Numbered from the stretch's first letter, positions 16,615 through 24,560 are shown. The stretch is DNA of 42,961 nucleotides from Telmatospirillum sp. (GCA_009712185.1 WASQ01000067.1:1-42961); one strand, 5' to 3'. Numbers and translations: made by a program. The notes: generated by a model not told the origin, from the sequence alone.

Positions 16615-17985
16615 ATGTCAGTAGTCGCCGAGATGGTTGATCAAAACCAACGGAGGTACCTCGCTGCATCGTCCATTCTGATTGGCGTTTTGATGGCCTC
16701 TTTGGACAGTTCCATCGTCAATGTCGCTCTGCCGTCCATCGCGAAGGCACTGGATGTCCCTCCCGCCTCCGTCATCTGGGTTACCAACGGTTATCAGGTT
16801 GCCAGCGCCGCGATGATGCTGATCTGCGCGGCGCTGGGAGCCCGCCTGGGGGAAAGGCGGATCTACGGCATCGGGATGATCTTATTCACCGTTTCCTCAC
16901 TTGGATGCGCATTGTCGCCAACATTTGAAATGCTTGTGGCGATGCGGGTCATCCAGGGGGCCAGCTATGCCGCCATGGTTAGCGTCGGCCTCGGATTGTA
17001 CCGGGTCATTTTCCCGCCGGAAGCCCTGGGAACGATTTTCGGTCTGAATGCCCTGACGTTCGCCGTCGGAACCGCCGCCGGGCCGATCGTCGGGGGAATT
17101 CTTGTTTCTTATCTCTCCTGGCCCTGGTTGTTCTATATCAATATTCCATTCGGCCTGATCGCCACGATCATCACCTATCGATATCTTGAGCCGGATACGG
17201 AAACCCAGAGTGGCTTTGATCTTGTCGGCGCCCTGACGTCAGCCACCGCAATGGGCCTTCTGGTCGTCGGCGTCGACCAGATCGGACGATGGAACAGCAC
17301 GGTTATTGGCGCCGCTTTGGCCGGCAGTGTCGCCCTATCAATTGTCTTCATTTTCGGCCAGTACCGGACCAGGGTCCCGCTACTGCCTCTCGATATATTT
17401 CAATCGAGACGCTATTCATTTGCGGTTATCTCATCTGTCTCCATGTTCGTATCGCAGGGCATGGCTCTCGTCGCGCTGCCCTTCGTCTTGCAGCATCTTT
17501 ATTCCTATAGCGTCATTGATTCCGCCGCCCTGTTTACGCCCTGGCCGGTCGCGGTGGCGATCTGCGCCCCCATTGCGGGACGTCTCTCGAACAGGATAAA
17601 TCCAACCTATATTTCGACGATGGGCCTCTTTCTCTATTCAGGAGGACTGGCCTCTCTCGCCCTGATCGACGGGCATCATGACCCGATGAATATCATATGG
17701 CGGGTTATTCTTTGCGGCATTGGCTATGGATTCTTCCTTCCGCCGAATAACAAGGAAATGTTTTCCAACGTTGAAAGAAAGCGCACTGTAACGGCATCAG
17801 GAGTTTTGTCAACCGCACGGACCGCGGGACAATCCGTCGGCGTCGCTCTTGTCGCAATGATGCTGTCAATCCTGGGAGGACTGACAGAAAACTCAGGAAG
17901 CCATTTTGTACTATTTGTATTTTCTCTGGCATTCCTGATTTCCATTGCAGCCTGCATCGCAAGCTTGATACGGATCCACAAATAG
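16615..17985 (+). CDS. DHA2-family (14-TMS) MFS exporter
   Basis: A 456-residue membrane protein with about 14 hydrophobic helices. The first helix carries LDSSIVNVALPSI (30-42), the D-motif of EmrB/QacA-type drug:proton antiporters. Motif A-like GARLGERRIYGIGM lies near residue 78, and motif C-like TAAGPIVGGILV near 160 is the hallmark of exporters as opposed to importers. Family members pump out drugs, siderophores or the product of the cluster they sit in. It starts 75 bases after the kinase-like gene, with AGGGA 7 bases before the ATG, and is probably in the same operon. Export of the product of the PrpD/GAPDH-like pathway is inference. Confidence 0.9.
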   Translation: MSVVAEMVDQNQRRYLAASSILIGVLMASLDSSIVNVALPSIAKALDVPPASVIWVTNGYQVASAAMMLICAALGARLGERRIYGIGMILFTVSSLGCALSPTFEMLVAMRVIQGASYAAMVSVGLGLYRVIFPPEALGTIFGLNALTFAVGTAAGPIVGGILVSYLSWPWLFYINIPFGLIATIITYRYLEPDTETQSGFDLVGALTSATAMGLLVVGVDQIGRWNSTVIGAALAGSVALSIVFIFGQYRTRVPLLPLDIFQSRRYSFAVISSVSMFVSQGMALVALPFVLQHLYSYSVIDSAALFTPWPVAVAICAPIAGRLSNRINPTYISTMGLFLYSGGLASLALIDGHHDPMNIIWRVILCGIGYGFFLPPNNKEMFSNVERKRTVTASGVLSTARTAGQSVGVALVAMMLSILGGLTENSGSHFVLFVFSLAFLISIAACIASLIRIHK

Positions 17986-18422
17986 CAGGCGGAAGGGGCT
18001 GGGAAAAGTTCAGTGGCACCGGCATCTCTGCCGATGCTCCGGGAAGCCGGAGTTCAGCAAGTCCGCCGCATACGCGGCGGTACCCGGCTGGGACGCCGGT
18101 GCCATTGACGGTTTTTTTTCATACGCTCGATCACCCGCAGCACTCAAAAGTGCGGACCAGGACAGTCCGCTTCTGACAAGTCCACGACCGCCCGGGGACA
18201 GTTTTCCGACCGCCTTTGAACAGCGCGGAGTGTCCCCTGTCACGGTGATTGGAATCCGGAAGCCAGGCAGATCTGTCCCAAGGACGCCGGTCTTTCCGAG
18301 GATACCGTGTGTGGAAGAGGGGCATCCGCTTTCATTCGCGACGGATCCCGTCCCAAGGGCGGCCAAGGCAACAAGCCGGAAAAACCGGAAAGATGTACGA
18401 CCCGATTTTTCAGGAGAAAGAG
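17986..18422 (+). other. Hairpin-rich intergenic region
   Basis: This 437-base gap contains no convincing gene. Besides the branched element at 18014-18119 it holds arms GCGGAC/GTCCGC near 18151-18169 and GGGGACA/TGTCCCC spanning roughly 18196-18237. Open frames on both strands lack motifs. The density of inverted repeats is unlike the simple gaps elsewhere and suggests inserted repeats or structured RNA. Confidence 0.45.
18014..18119 (+). ncRNA. Candidate branched structured RNA ending in a U-run
   Basis: An outer 10-base stem, TGGCACCGGC (18014-18023) with GCCGGTGCCA (18095-18104), encloses three hairpins. These are GCATC/GATGC (18022-18026 and 18033-18037, competing at its base), CTCCGG/CCGGAG with tetraloop GAAG (18037-18052), and CCGCCGC/GCGGCGG with tetraloop ATAC (18063-18080). 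Eight T residues follow at 18112-18119. It lies 29 bases after the exporter stop and could be an elaborate intrinsic terminator or a small RNA. I do not recognise a known riboswitch class. Pairing was worked out by eye. Confidence 0.4.
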
Positions 18423-19199
18423 ATGTTTGTACGCCCATTGAAACTTACCCAGCATGTCGATATTCAGGGGCCTGTCGACGCTCCTGTCCTGGTATTACTG
18501 CACTCTCTTGGAACAGATCTCCATCTTTGGGATCCCCAGGTGGAAAAACTCAAGGAGGACTATCGCGTCGTCAGGGTGGATATCCGCGGACACGGACTGA
18601 GCGATGTCGATCACAGTCCCTTCTCGATCGAAGACCTTGCCGATGATGTCCTTGGCGCTCTTGACAGCGTCGGCATCGGCAAAGTCTTCGTCGCAGGGGT
18701 CTCCATCGGCGGAACCATTGCCCAGTGGATGGCGTACAAAGCCCCTCACAGGGTCCGGGCGATGATCATTATCGACACGTCCCTGATCAATGCCGCGCCG
18801 CCGGCCGTGTGGAGGGCGCGCGCCGAGGACGTGTACAACCACGGAATCGACCACCTGGTGCAGGAAATCGTCTCACGCTGGGTTACGCCGGAGTTCGTCG
18901 GGACACCGGAGGCCGATGGCATGAGACAGATGCTGCGCCGGACGTCGGTCGAAGGCTTTTCCGGCTGTTCGATTGCCATTGCGAATACCGATCTGAGGCA
19001 GATGGATATAGAGAATGTCCCAGCCTTCGTCATGATCGGAGAAAAAGATACTTTGACGCCGCTTTCCGCCGCGAGGGAACTGGCGACCAAGCGTCATGCG
19101 GATTTAGTCATCATTCCCAATGCGGCCCATCTTCCCAATCTTGAGCAACCGGAAGTTCTTACGGAAAAAATCCGTTCTTATTTACAGAATTACCGATAA
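18423..19199 (+). CDS. Alpha/beta hydrolase (3-oxoadipate enol-lactonase-like)
   Basis: A 258-residue single-domain alpha/beta hydrolase. The oxyanion region is LLHSLGTDLHLWDPQ, with DIRGHGLS near residue 54. The nucleophile elbow is AGVSIGG with S94, the acid is probably the aspartate of GEKDTLTP, and the histidine lies in NAAHLPNLEQP. Length and LHSLGTDLHLW resemble PcaD enol-lactonases, but other esterases and C-C hydrolases of this subgroup look alike. No signal peptide, so cytoplasmic. ATG 18423 follows AGGAG by 6 bases; the frame extends further upstream without similarity. No other protocatechuate genes are nearby, so a lactone or ester in the adjoining pathway is the more likely substrate. 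Confidence 0.82.
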   Translation: MFVRPLKLTQHVDIQGPVDAPVLVLLHSLGTDLHLWDPQVEKLKEDYRVVRVDIRGHGLSDVDHSPFSIEDLADDVLGALDSVGIGKVFVAGVSIGGTIAQWMAYKAPHRVRAMIIIDTSLINAAPPAVWRARAEDVYNHGIDHLVQEIVSRWVTPEFVGTPEADGMRQMLRRTSVEGFSGCSIAIANTDLRQMDIENVPAFVMIGEKDTLTPLSAARELATKRHADLVIIPNAAHLPNLEQPEVLTEKIRSYLQNYR

Positions 19200-19204
19200 T
19201 ATTT

Positions 19205-19236
19205 CCCTGCGCTGATCGGAACCGATCAGCGCAGGG
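19205..19236. terminator. Perfect 15-base palindrome between convergent genes
   Basis: Arms 19205-19219 and 19222-19236 are fully complementary (core CTGCGCTGATCGG) and are followed by TCTTT on the plus strand. It begins 5 bases after the hydrolase stop and faces the end of the metallo-hydrolase gene, so it fits a bidirectional terminator. Its CCGATCAGCGCAGG arm recurs in other gaps of the window. Confidence 0.7.
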
Positions 19237-19276
19237 TCTTTAACGCGCCGCGCCCGGACTGAGAGGGCCACCGGTA

Positions 19277-20137
19277 TCAGACGGCTTCGCGGAGCTCGGC
19301 ACTTTCATAAGAAATGCTGTATGTCTCCTTGTCCCGCCCGATACGCGCGAATCCGTGTTCCCCCAGATGCATGCCGGCGACCAGGAATTTTTCCGAACTT
19401 GCCACGTCAAGAATCCGGGCCCGGGTTTCCGCCGCGACGGACTGATCCAGGTCGAACGCGATGGACACATTGGGATTAGCCACCTGAATGTGCGGAAAAT
19501 GAACGACATCCCCCCAGATCAGCAGGCTTTCGCGGCCATCGTCGATACGGAATCCGGTATGCCCCGATGTATGGCCGGGAATCGACATTGTTCCGACACC
19601 GGGAAGAACGTCGCCGCTCTCAAACGTCCGGATATGATCGCGATATTCCTGGAACACGTTGCGGGCGATCAGGAAATTCCCCCGCGCCCTCTCACTGGCA
19701 CGGGCCAGATTTTCGTCGTCCTGCCAAAATAAAACTTCATGATGATTGACGACCACTTCCGCATTCGAAAAAACCGCTTTTCCGGAGGCGTCGATCAATC
19801 CCCCGATATGATCCGGATGTGCATGGGTCAGCAGAACCGCGTCGATTTCCGATGGATCGACTCCCGCCCGAACCAGATTTCCTTTCAGAAGTCCGCCCCA
19901 TTGCTTGAATCCTCCGGCCCCGCTATCGATCAATACCGTGCGTCCGCGACCGCGCACCAGATAGCAATTGATATGGATCGCCGCCGCCTCTTTCACTCCG
20001 GCTCCAGCCTGAATGCGCTCCGCCTCATCCACCTCGATATTGGAAAGGAATTCGAGGCTTGCCGTCAGATATCCGTCACTGATCGCCGTGACGGAAAGGT
20101 CGCCGATTTGCCGGCAGGGAAAGGTCGATTCGGACAT
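19277..20137 (-). CDS. Metallo-beta-lactamase-fold hydrolase
   Basis: The 286-residue product carries the dinuclear metal motif THAHPDHIGG (HxHxDH), a further metal ligand in IPGHTSGHTGF and the bridging aspartate in LIWGDVVHFP. LIDSGAGGF precedes them in the usual order. The family includes lactonases, glyoxalases, arylsulfatases and quorum-quenching enzymes; the overall layout resembles the lactonase-like branch (ScoC/AttM style) but the substrate cannot be assigned. No signal peptide was seen. It lies 107 bases downstream of the tautomerase gene on the same strand, probably co-transcribed, and converges with the alpha/beta hydrolase. Confidence 0.83.
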   Translation of the reverse strand: MSESTFPCRQIGDLSVTAISDGYLTASLEFLSNIEVDEAERIQAGAGVKEAAAIHINCYLVRGRGRTVLIDSGAGGFKQWGGLLKGNLVRAGVDPSEIDAVLLTHAHPDHIGGLIDASGKAVFSNAEVVVNHHEVLFWQDDENLARASERARGNFLIARNVFQEYRDHIRTFESGDVLPGVGTMSIPGHTSGHTGFRIDDGRESLLIWGDVVHFPHIQVANPNVSIAFDLDQSVAAETRARILDVASSEKFLVAGMHLGEHGFARIGRDKETYSISYESAELREAV

Positions 20138-20244
20138 CGTTCATCTCCAGACACAGTCGAATGACAAAAAAAATCGGTCGACGCCGGCGGCCCCGTCACT
20201 CTGCCGGATAAAGCGCCGCGACGATCGGCAACGGCACCCTGATA

Positions 20245-20571
20245 TCAATTTCGGGCGAAAATACTTGAGGCCGCATAACCGAAACAACGGATGCGCGCGG
20301 TCAAGCCGGCCCTCCGCGTTATACTGTTCTCCATGGCTTCCATGAAGTGCTCCATCACCGGAGTGGTCCGGAACGTTTCAAGACGATACTGAATTTCCAC
20401 AAAAACCGGGTGCCCACGACCATGAGTGACGGGAACAAAAATAATATGAACATTCTTCAAGGCGGCTTTCAGGATATCCGTGCAAAATTCCGTACATTCC
20501 TCCATTATAAATGACAGAATTTCACTATTTGGCATTTTTTCTTTATCAATATAAAATGTAACATTCGGCAT
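20245..20571 (-). CDS. Tautomerase-superfamily protein with catalytic Pro1
   Basis: A 108-residue protein starting MPNVTFYIDKEKMP. Removal of Met would expose Pro1, the general base of the 4-oxalocrotonate tautomerase/MIF superfamily. The length fits the long (cis-CaaD/MSAD/MIF-like) subgroups, made of two beta-alpha-beta units; VHIIFVPVTHGRG and PVFVEIQYRLETFR fit the second half. The start at 20571 is preferred over the in-frame ATG at 20595 because it places Pro next to the initiator; GGAGG lies 10 bases upstream. It probably catalyses keto-enol tautomerisation, or decarboxylation or hydration as in relatives. The following gene on the strand is the metallo-hydrolase, suggesting consecutive steps. 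Confidence 0.75.
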   Translation of the reverse strand: MPNVTFYIDKEKMPNSEILSFIMEECTEFCTDILKAALKNVHIIFVPVTHGRGHPVFVEIQYRLETFRTTPVMEHFMEAMENSITRRAGLTARIRCFGYAASSIFARN

Positions 20572-20811
20572 TTTCACCAAACCTCCATCTCTCATTTTCG
20601 ATAATTATTTTTTCGCCTGTTAATTTTTCATCGTTTTCGAACTATGTCCCCCTGATCCGACCAACGAATGATGCGGCCCGGAGGAGTCCATGTTCGGTAA
20701 AACCGGCCTGCCGCCTGACCGTGCCGACACACGGACCACTCCCACGTCCTGTCGCGATCGCGGCCGATGCGTGACAACCGGACGCCCCTTCCCGGGCGAG
20801 ATGCCGGACCT

Positions 20812-21369
20812 TCAGGCCATGTCGCCGGCGACCCGCATCATCACGATGGAACTGGGATTGGCCACCAGGCCTTGGTCTTCCGGCGAACCACGCCTTACCT
20901 TATCCATGAATTCCATCCCCGCGACGACACTGCCAAAGGCGGTATATCGACCGTTCAGAAAATCCCCGTCCGCAAGCATGATGAAGAACTGGGAGCGGGC
21001 ACTGTTCGGATTTCGTGACCGCGCCATGCCGACTACCCCCCGCTTGAAGGCTGTCGCGTTGAACTCGGCGGGAACATTGGGCATCGGCAACTCCCGCATA
21101 CCCTTAAACCGCGAATCGCCCGTTTGCGCCATGAAGCCATCCACGACGCGATGAAAAGGCATGCCGTCGTAGAATCCCTGTCGAACGAGCGTCTTGATCC
21201 GCTCGACATGGCGGGGCGCCGCCTCCGGATGCAACCGGATCACCACTTGGCCCTCCCGCAATTGGAGAACAACGACATCGTCAAGGCTGGTCATCGCCGG
21301 GATGGCGGCAAAAGTTGACGTCGGAAGCGACGCGGCTGCCAACCCCATCAGAAAAGATCTTCTACGCAA
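20812..21369 (-). CDS. Tat-exported cyclophilin-type peptidyl-prolyl isomerase
   Basis: A cyclophilin domain follows a short export signal. Active-site blocks are PFHRVVDGFMAQTGD, SQFFIMLADGDFLNGRYTAFG and VVAGMEFMDKV. Starting at TTG 21369 the product is 185 residues and begins MRRRSFLMGLAAASLPTSTFA, a good twin-arginine signal. GAGGAGG lies 8 bases before this TTG, a much better context than the upstream ATG frame, which adds an Arg-rich stretch without similarity. A start at the internal ATG (MGLAAAS) would remove the arginines. It would assist folding of proteins in the periplasm. Neighbours are not obviously related. Confidence 0.82.
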   Translation of the reverse strand: MRRRSFLMGLAAASLPTSTFAAIPAMTSLDDVVVLQLREGQVVIRLHPEAAPRHVERIKTLVRQGFYDGMPFHRVVDGFMAQTGDSRFKGMRELPMPNVPAEFNATAFKRGVVGMARSRNPNSARSQFFIMLADGDFLNGRYTAFGSVVAGMEFMDKVRRGSPEDQGLVANPSSIVMMRVAGDMA

Positions 21370-21525
21370 GGGAGTCCCCTCCTCTTCAATCCGTCTGCGC
21401 CGTCGATTGAAATGCCGGACGTCCATCCCGCCCCCGTCCCGACGCTCCACAGTTCGGAGCGCCAGACCGGTGGCGCAGACGGACCCCATCGGGAATGATC
21501 CGGTCGATGGGGTCGTCCATGTCGG

Positions 21526-22710
21526 TTACTGACCGCCTGCCACGGCAGCCGCCTCTTGAAGAACCCGCTTTCCGGCCGGACGGCTCCAATATTTCATGGC
21601 CGGAGCCTCCACAAAGGTGAACAAAGCCCAGGCCCCAAGAAGCGAGACAAGAAACGCGGCCGTCAAAATCATCGTCGCGGTTAACGTGTCAAACAGCCTT
21701 CCGGCCATCAGTTTTATCCCGCACGTCATCACAATCCGATGAACGAGATACAAACCGAAGGAAATCTCTCCCAGCTTCACGAAGAGAGGGCTGGAAAGGA
21801 AGAGGCGCTTTCCCTTCAATTCGTGATCGGCCAGCGCGGCGATAAACAAGGTGACCGGCAGCAATGTAACCAAATTCAACCGCCACTGAAACGGCACGAG
21901 ACCGGCGACCACATAGGAAACACAAAGCAGGATGAACGTCGAACGCAGGCTGATGTCCGGCCACATATTTTCTTTCAAAATCCGGGCCATCAGCATACCG
22001 ATGATGAATTCGAACAACCGACCTGGCGGCAGATAATAGGCAATCCACCACTGTTTCATCGAAATCGGATAGGCGGCGAGTTGGGGCTCGGACGGGACAA
22101 AGCAGGCAATCAGGATCTGATAGACGGCCAGCCCGGCGACCATCGCCAATGTCCAACCCCACAGATGACCGCGCCTTATCCGCACGACAAGCTGCATCCA
22201 GAAGGGAAAAGTCACATAGAACAACAATTCCGAACAAAGTGACCAGGATGGCGTATTGACGCTCAGAAACACATGGTTATCCGGCACCCAAGCATGAACC
22301 AACAGCAAGTTGAGAGCGGGTGTCAGGATATCGCCATTGCCAAACCCCGCGACCAGCAAGGCCAGCAGCCACGTAACCAGGTGATTCGGGTAAATTTTTA
22401 CCAGCCTCCGCCGAAGAAAAGACCCGACGGAATCACTTTCCTTATACGACCATGTGATTACAAACCCGCTCAAAACAAAGAAAAATGAGACACCAAGCCA
22501 TCCACCTGGAAGAAAAATAGCTTGGAACACATCAACAACATCCTTGTTTTCATACGGATTAAATCCGATTATTTTCGTTAGAGACGCATGAAAGAAAAAC
22601 ACGAAGAGAGCAGCAAAAAACCTCACTCCCGTGAGGGAATCCAATCTATTATTGACAGCAGCATTAATTCCGCCGCTTCCGTCATTAAATGCCATCAATG
22701 CCTCCATCAT
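21526..22710 (-). CDS. Acyltransferase-3 family membrane protein (OafA/YrhL type)
   Basis: The 394-residue product has about ten transmembrane helices and the family start LDSLTGVRFFAALFVFFFHAS, with the conserved helix-1 histidine, then GVSFFFVLSGFVITWSY and FLRRRLVKIYPNHL. NTPSWSLCSELLFY is another family block. Such proteins move acetyl or other acyl groups from a cytoplasmic donor onto carbohydrate on the outside, for instance O-antigen, exopolymer or a natural product. ATG 22710 is used; in-frame ATGs 3 and 15 bases downstream are alternatives. The 720-base upstream gap is AT-rich near the start. It could decorate the exopolysaccharide of the left-hand locus, but distance makes this uncertain. 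Confidence 0.88.
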   Translation of the reverse strand: MMEALMAFNDGSGGINAAVNNRLDSLTGVRFFAALFVFFFHASLTKIIGFNPYENKDVVDVFQAIFLPGGWLGVSFFFVLSGFVITWSYKESDSVGSFLRRRLVKIYPNHLVTWLLALLVAGFGNGDILTPALNLLLVHAWVPDNHVFLSVNTPSWSLCSELLFYVTFPFWMQLVVRIRRGHLWGWTLAMVAGLAVYQILIACFVPSEPQLAAYPISMKQWWIAYYLPPGRLFEFIIGMLMARILKENMWPDISLRSTFILLCVSYVVAGLVPFQWRLNLVTLLPVTLFIAALADHELKGKRLFLSSPLFVKLGEISFGLYLVHRIVMTCGIKLMAGRLFDTLTATMILTAAFLVSLLGAWALFTFVEAPAMKYWSRPAGKRVLQEAAAVAGGQ

Positions 22711-22922
22711 CCATTGATAATAACTTAAAGAAAATTGAACACCCGCCGCCTATTTTGTTTTAAAACAATATTTTTATTATTAACATACATCATCAATATA
22801 GTATTATTTGAAAATATATGGTTTATATTCACTGTTTCAAGAACGCACATAAATTTCACCTGATACACATTGAATAACAAAGTGCATTTCTCTATTTTCA
22901 ATATATTGAATATTCACACCGT

Positions 22923-22962
22923 CCTGCCGGCACGCCGTTCGTATCCGATCAGCGCAGGCAGG
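22923..22962. repeat. Dispersed palindromic repeat copy (CCGATCAGCGCAGG core)
   Basis: Arms CCTGCC (22923-22928) and GGCAGG (22957-22962) flank a segment containing TCCGATCAGCGCAGG. The same core occurs in the terminator at 19205-19236, at 23373-23405 and, with one change, at 24792-24819. Confidence 0.45.
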
Positions 22963-23153
22963 ATGGATGCCAGGCCCAGGGAAGCCCGATCGGATGGGAG
23001 ATGGCCGGTCTGCCCAGGGCTCGGCGAGCCGCTTTCCGCGGAATCCGGCGAAGACTCTTTTTTGGGGGGTGGACGACGGCCAAGGCCGGCATGGACGGCG
23101 GCACCAACCACGTCAGGGACGGCTGAGACATAAACGGCTCAACAAGCCCAGGA

Positions 23154-23188
23154 CCAACCGGCGATGAGAAATCTTCAGCGCCGGTTGG
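23154..23188. repeat. Hairpin sharing sequence with the palindrome at 10903
   Basis: CCAACCGGCG (23154-23163) and CGCCGGTTGG (23179-23188) are perfectly complementary around a 15-base loop. The left arm plus loop start repeats ACCAACCGGCGATGAG from 10906-10919 and its flank. Confidence 0.5.
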
Positions 23189-23372
23189 CATGACTCAGTC
23201 AAAAGGTTCAGCGCACCAAATTCTGCACGAGTGAAAAATCTCTGCCTCTTCAATGCTCAGATGCCGCTGGCGGCTTAAGCGCATTGACCCGCTTTGTGAC
23301 TCCTTTTTTGAGTCAATGGGCGAGTGAGTGCCGACCTAAGGGTGTCGGAGAAATCCGATTGGACCGCATCAG

Positions 23373-23405
23373 GCCGGCGCTGTCGGGTTCCGATCGGCGC
23401 AGGCG
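23373..23405. repeat. Dispersed palindromic repeat copy
   Basis: An imperfect hairpin built from GCCGGCGCTGTCGG and CCGATCGGCGCAGGC with a 3-base loop. It lies 26 bases after the truncated haemoglobin stop and may serve as its terminator, although no U-run follows. Confidence 0.45.
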
Positions 23406-23430
23406 GGCATGAAACCGGCGCCGGGAGGTA

Positions 23431-23826
23431 TCAGCGGAGAGAAAGCCCGAGTTTCAGGCTTTCGGCAATCCGTTCAGCCTTTCCAATGAAGCGGGCAGCC
23501 GTCTCCGGGGTGAACAGGTCGGTTGCCGTCCGCCCCCAAAGCGCCAGCCAGTGCTCGAAAAAGACGGGTTCGATCGGCAATCGCATGTGGGCGGCCATCG
23601 GCGTTCCCTTGTAGCGCCCGGTCGACAGCATCACCGATGACCAGAACGCGGACAATGTGTCGAGATGCGCGGGCCAGTCGTCGATCTGCCGGTTGAACAA
23701 GGGGCCGATCGCCGGATCCTGCCGGACCCTGGCATAAAAGGCATGGACCAGCCGGCGGATCGCCTGCTCCGTGATGTCAGCGTCTTTCCGATCATCCCCA
23801 TGGTCCGCAAACATGGTGCCCCCCAT
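23431..23826 (-). CDS. Group III truncated haemoglobin
   Basis: A 131-residue globin of the short 2-on-2 type. ITEQAIRRLVHAFYARVRQDPAIGPLF is the start of the group III fold, followed by DDWPAHLDTLSAFWSSVMLSTGRYKG and PIEPVFFEHWLALW, where the histidine of FFEHWL is the expected proximal haem ligand. Group III globins are often found with nitric-oxide or microaerobic functions. The gene begins 3 bases after the stop of the YtfE-like gene, so the two are co-transcribed and perhaps coupled. ATG 23826 is used; ATG 23814 is a close alternative behind a G-run. A role in binding or detoxifying NO together with the repair protein is inferred from family and context. Confidence 0.9.
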   Translation of the reverse strand: MGGTMFADHGDDRKDADITEQAIRRLVHAFYARVRQDPAIGPLFNRQIDDWPAHLDTLSAFWSSVMLSTGRYKGTPMAAHMRLPIEPVFFEHWLALWGRTATDLFTPETAARFIGKAERIAESLKLGLSLR

Positions 23827-23829
23827 CCA

Positions 23830-24501
23830 TCATCTGGCGAACAGCGGGAACAAGATATTGTTCTCCGTATGAATATGGTCCGTCAGGTCGACCGCAAGCT
23901 TTTCCAGCCCGGCATAAAGTGCGCGCCAGGATCCGCAGGCATCATCGGGCGCACAAAAGCCGTCCGTCGCAGCCGAAAGAGCGGACAAGCGGGCGCCATG
24001 TTCGACATGCTCGTCATACATCACCGCGATGGGCTGCCGGATCATCGGATGTCCGCCGCGGCGCATCATCGGGAACAGAACCTGTTCCTCCTTCCGCATG
24101 TGGCTTTCCAGCGCCTCGGACATTTCCTCCAACGTCTCAACGATCCCACCGGGCAGTTCCGGGTGGCTCGCGTGGACCTTGGCAACCTTGCGCGCCAGCA
24201 GAATCAGTTCGGGAAAGTCGCGACGGTGCACCGCATGAAACCGGTCCAGGATGTGATCGATCAGACCGTCCGGATCAGCGGGCGGTTCCCGTTCCGCCCC
24301 GGCCAGCGCGGCGATCTCCGCAGCTATGGAGTTGCGGTCAAGCCCCAGGCGGAGGACCGCCCCCTCCAGGGTCTCGAACCCGCCGCAACAGAAGTCCAGG
24401 CCATGGCGGCGAAAGATCGCCGTGGAACCCGGAATCCGGGCGGCGATATCGCCCAATGTCCGCGGGCCGAGACTGGATATCGAAATCGCGCTGGCTGACA
24501 T
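23830..24501 (-). CDS. Di-iron Fe-S cluster repair protein, RIC family (YtfE/ScdA)
   Basis: The 223-residue product has the ScdA N-terminal domain (TLGDIAARIPGSTAIFRRHG followed by FCCGG, C38-C39), then a haemerythrin-like four-helix domain with histidines and glutamates that bind a di-iron centre: HAVHRRDF, LESHMRKEEQVLFPMM, DEHVEHG and DHIHTENNILFPLF. RIC proteins help restore iron-sulfur clusters damaged by NO or oxidants and have been linked to NO reduction. It is the first gene of a two-gene operon with the truncated haemoglobin. A perfect palindrome at 24561-24583, 60 bases upstream, is a probable Rrf2/NsrR-type operator, so expression is likely induced by nitrosative stress. Confidence 0.93.
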   Translation of the reverse strand: MSASAISISSLGPRTLGDIAARIPGSTAIFRRHGLDFCCGGFETLEGAVLRLGLDRNSIAAEIAALAGAEREPPADPDGLIDHILDRFHAVHRRDFPELILLARKVAKVHASHPELPGGIVETLEEMSEALESHMRKEEQVLFPMMRRGGHPMIRQPIAVMYDEHVEHGARLSALSAATDGFCAPDDACGSWRALYAGLEKLAVDLTDHIHTENNILFPLFAR

Positions 24502-24560
24502 GGCTTCTCTCCGGTGACGGGACCATAGCCGATGGCATTCTCTCCGACTGCCATCATCTA

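Larger units (their letters stand above)
22711..23430. other. 720-base intergenic region: AT-rich promoter side and palindromic repeat side
   Basis: Bases 22711-22920 are strongly AT-rich and contain two perfect 14-base palindromes: TTGTTTTAAAACAA at 22755-22768 and TTCAATATATTGAA at 22897-22910. The rest is GC-rich with hairpins at 22923-22962, 23154-23188 and 23373-23405. TGACTC/GAGTCA arms around 23297-23315 are nested inside CATTGAC/GTCAATG. No open frame here has recognisable motifs. Confidence 0.5.

Noticed and set aside
18014-18119. Known riboswitch (cobalamin or TPP class)
   Set aside because: The conserved cores of these classes (CTGAGA and B12-box-like sequences) are absent.
17986-18422. 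Possible insertion-sequence remnant
   Set aside because: The repeats are dense but no transposase fragment, terminal repeat pair or target duplication could be found by eye.
20690-21154. Plus-strand frame with a good GGAGGAG site before ATG 20690
   Set aside because: Most of it is antisense to the cyclophilin gene and the product looks like its reverse shadow; only the ribosome-site match is in its favour.
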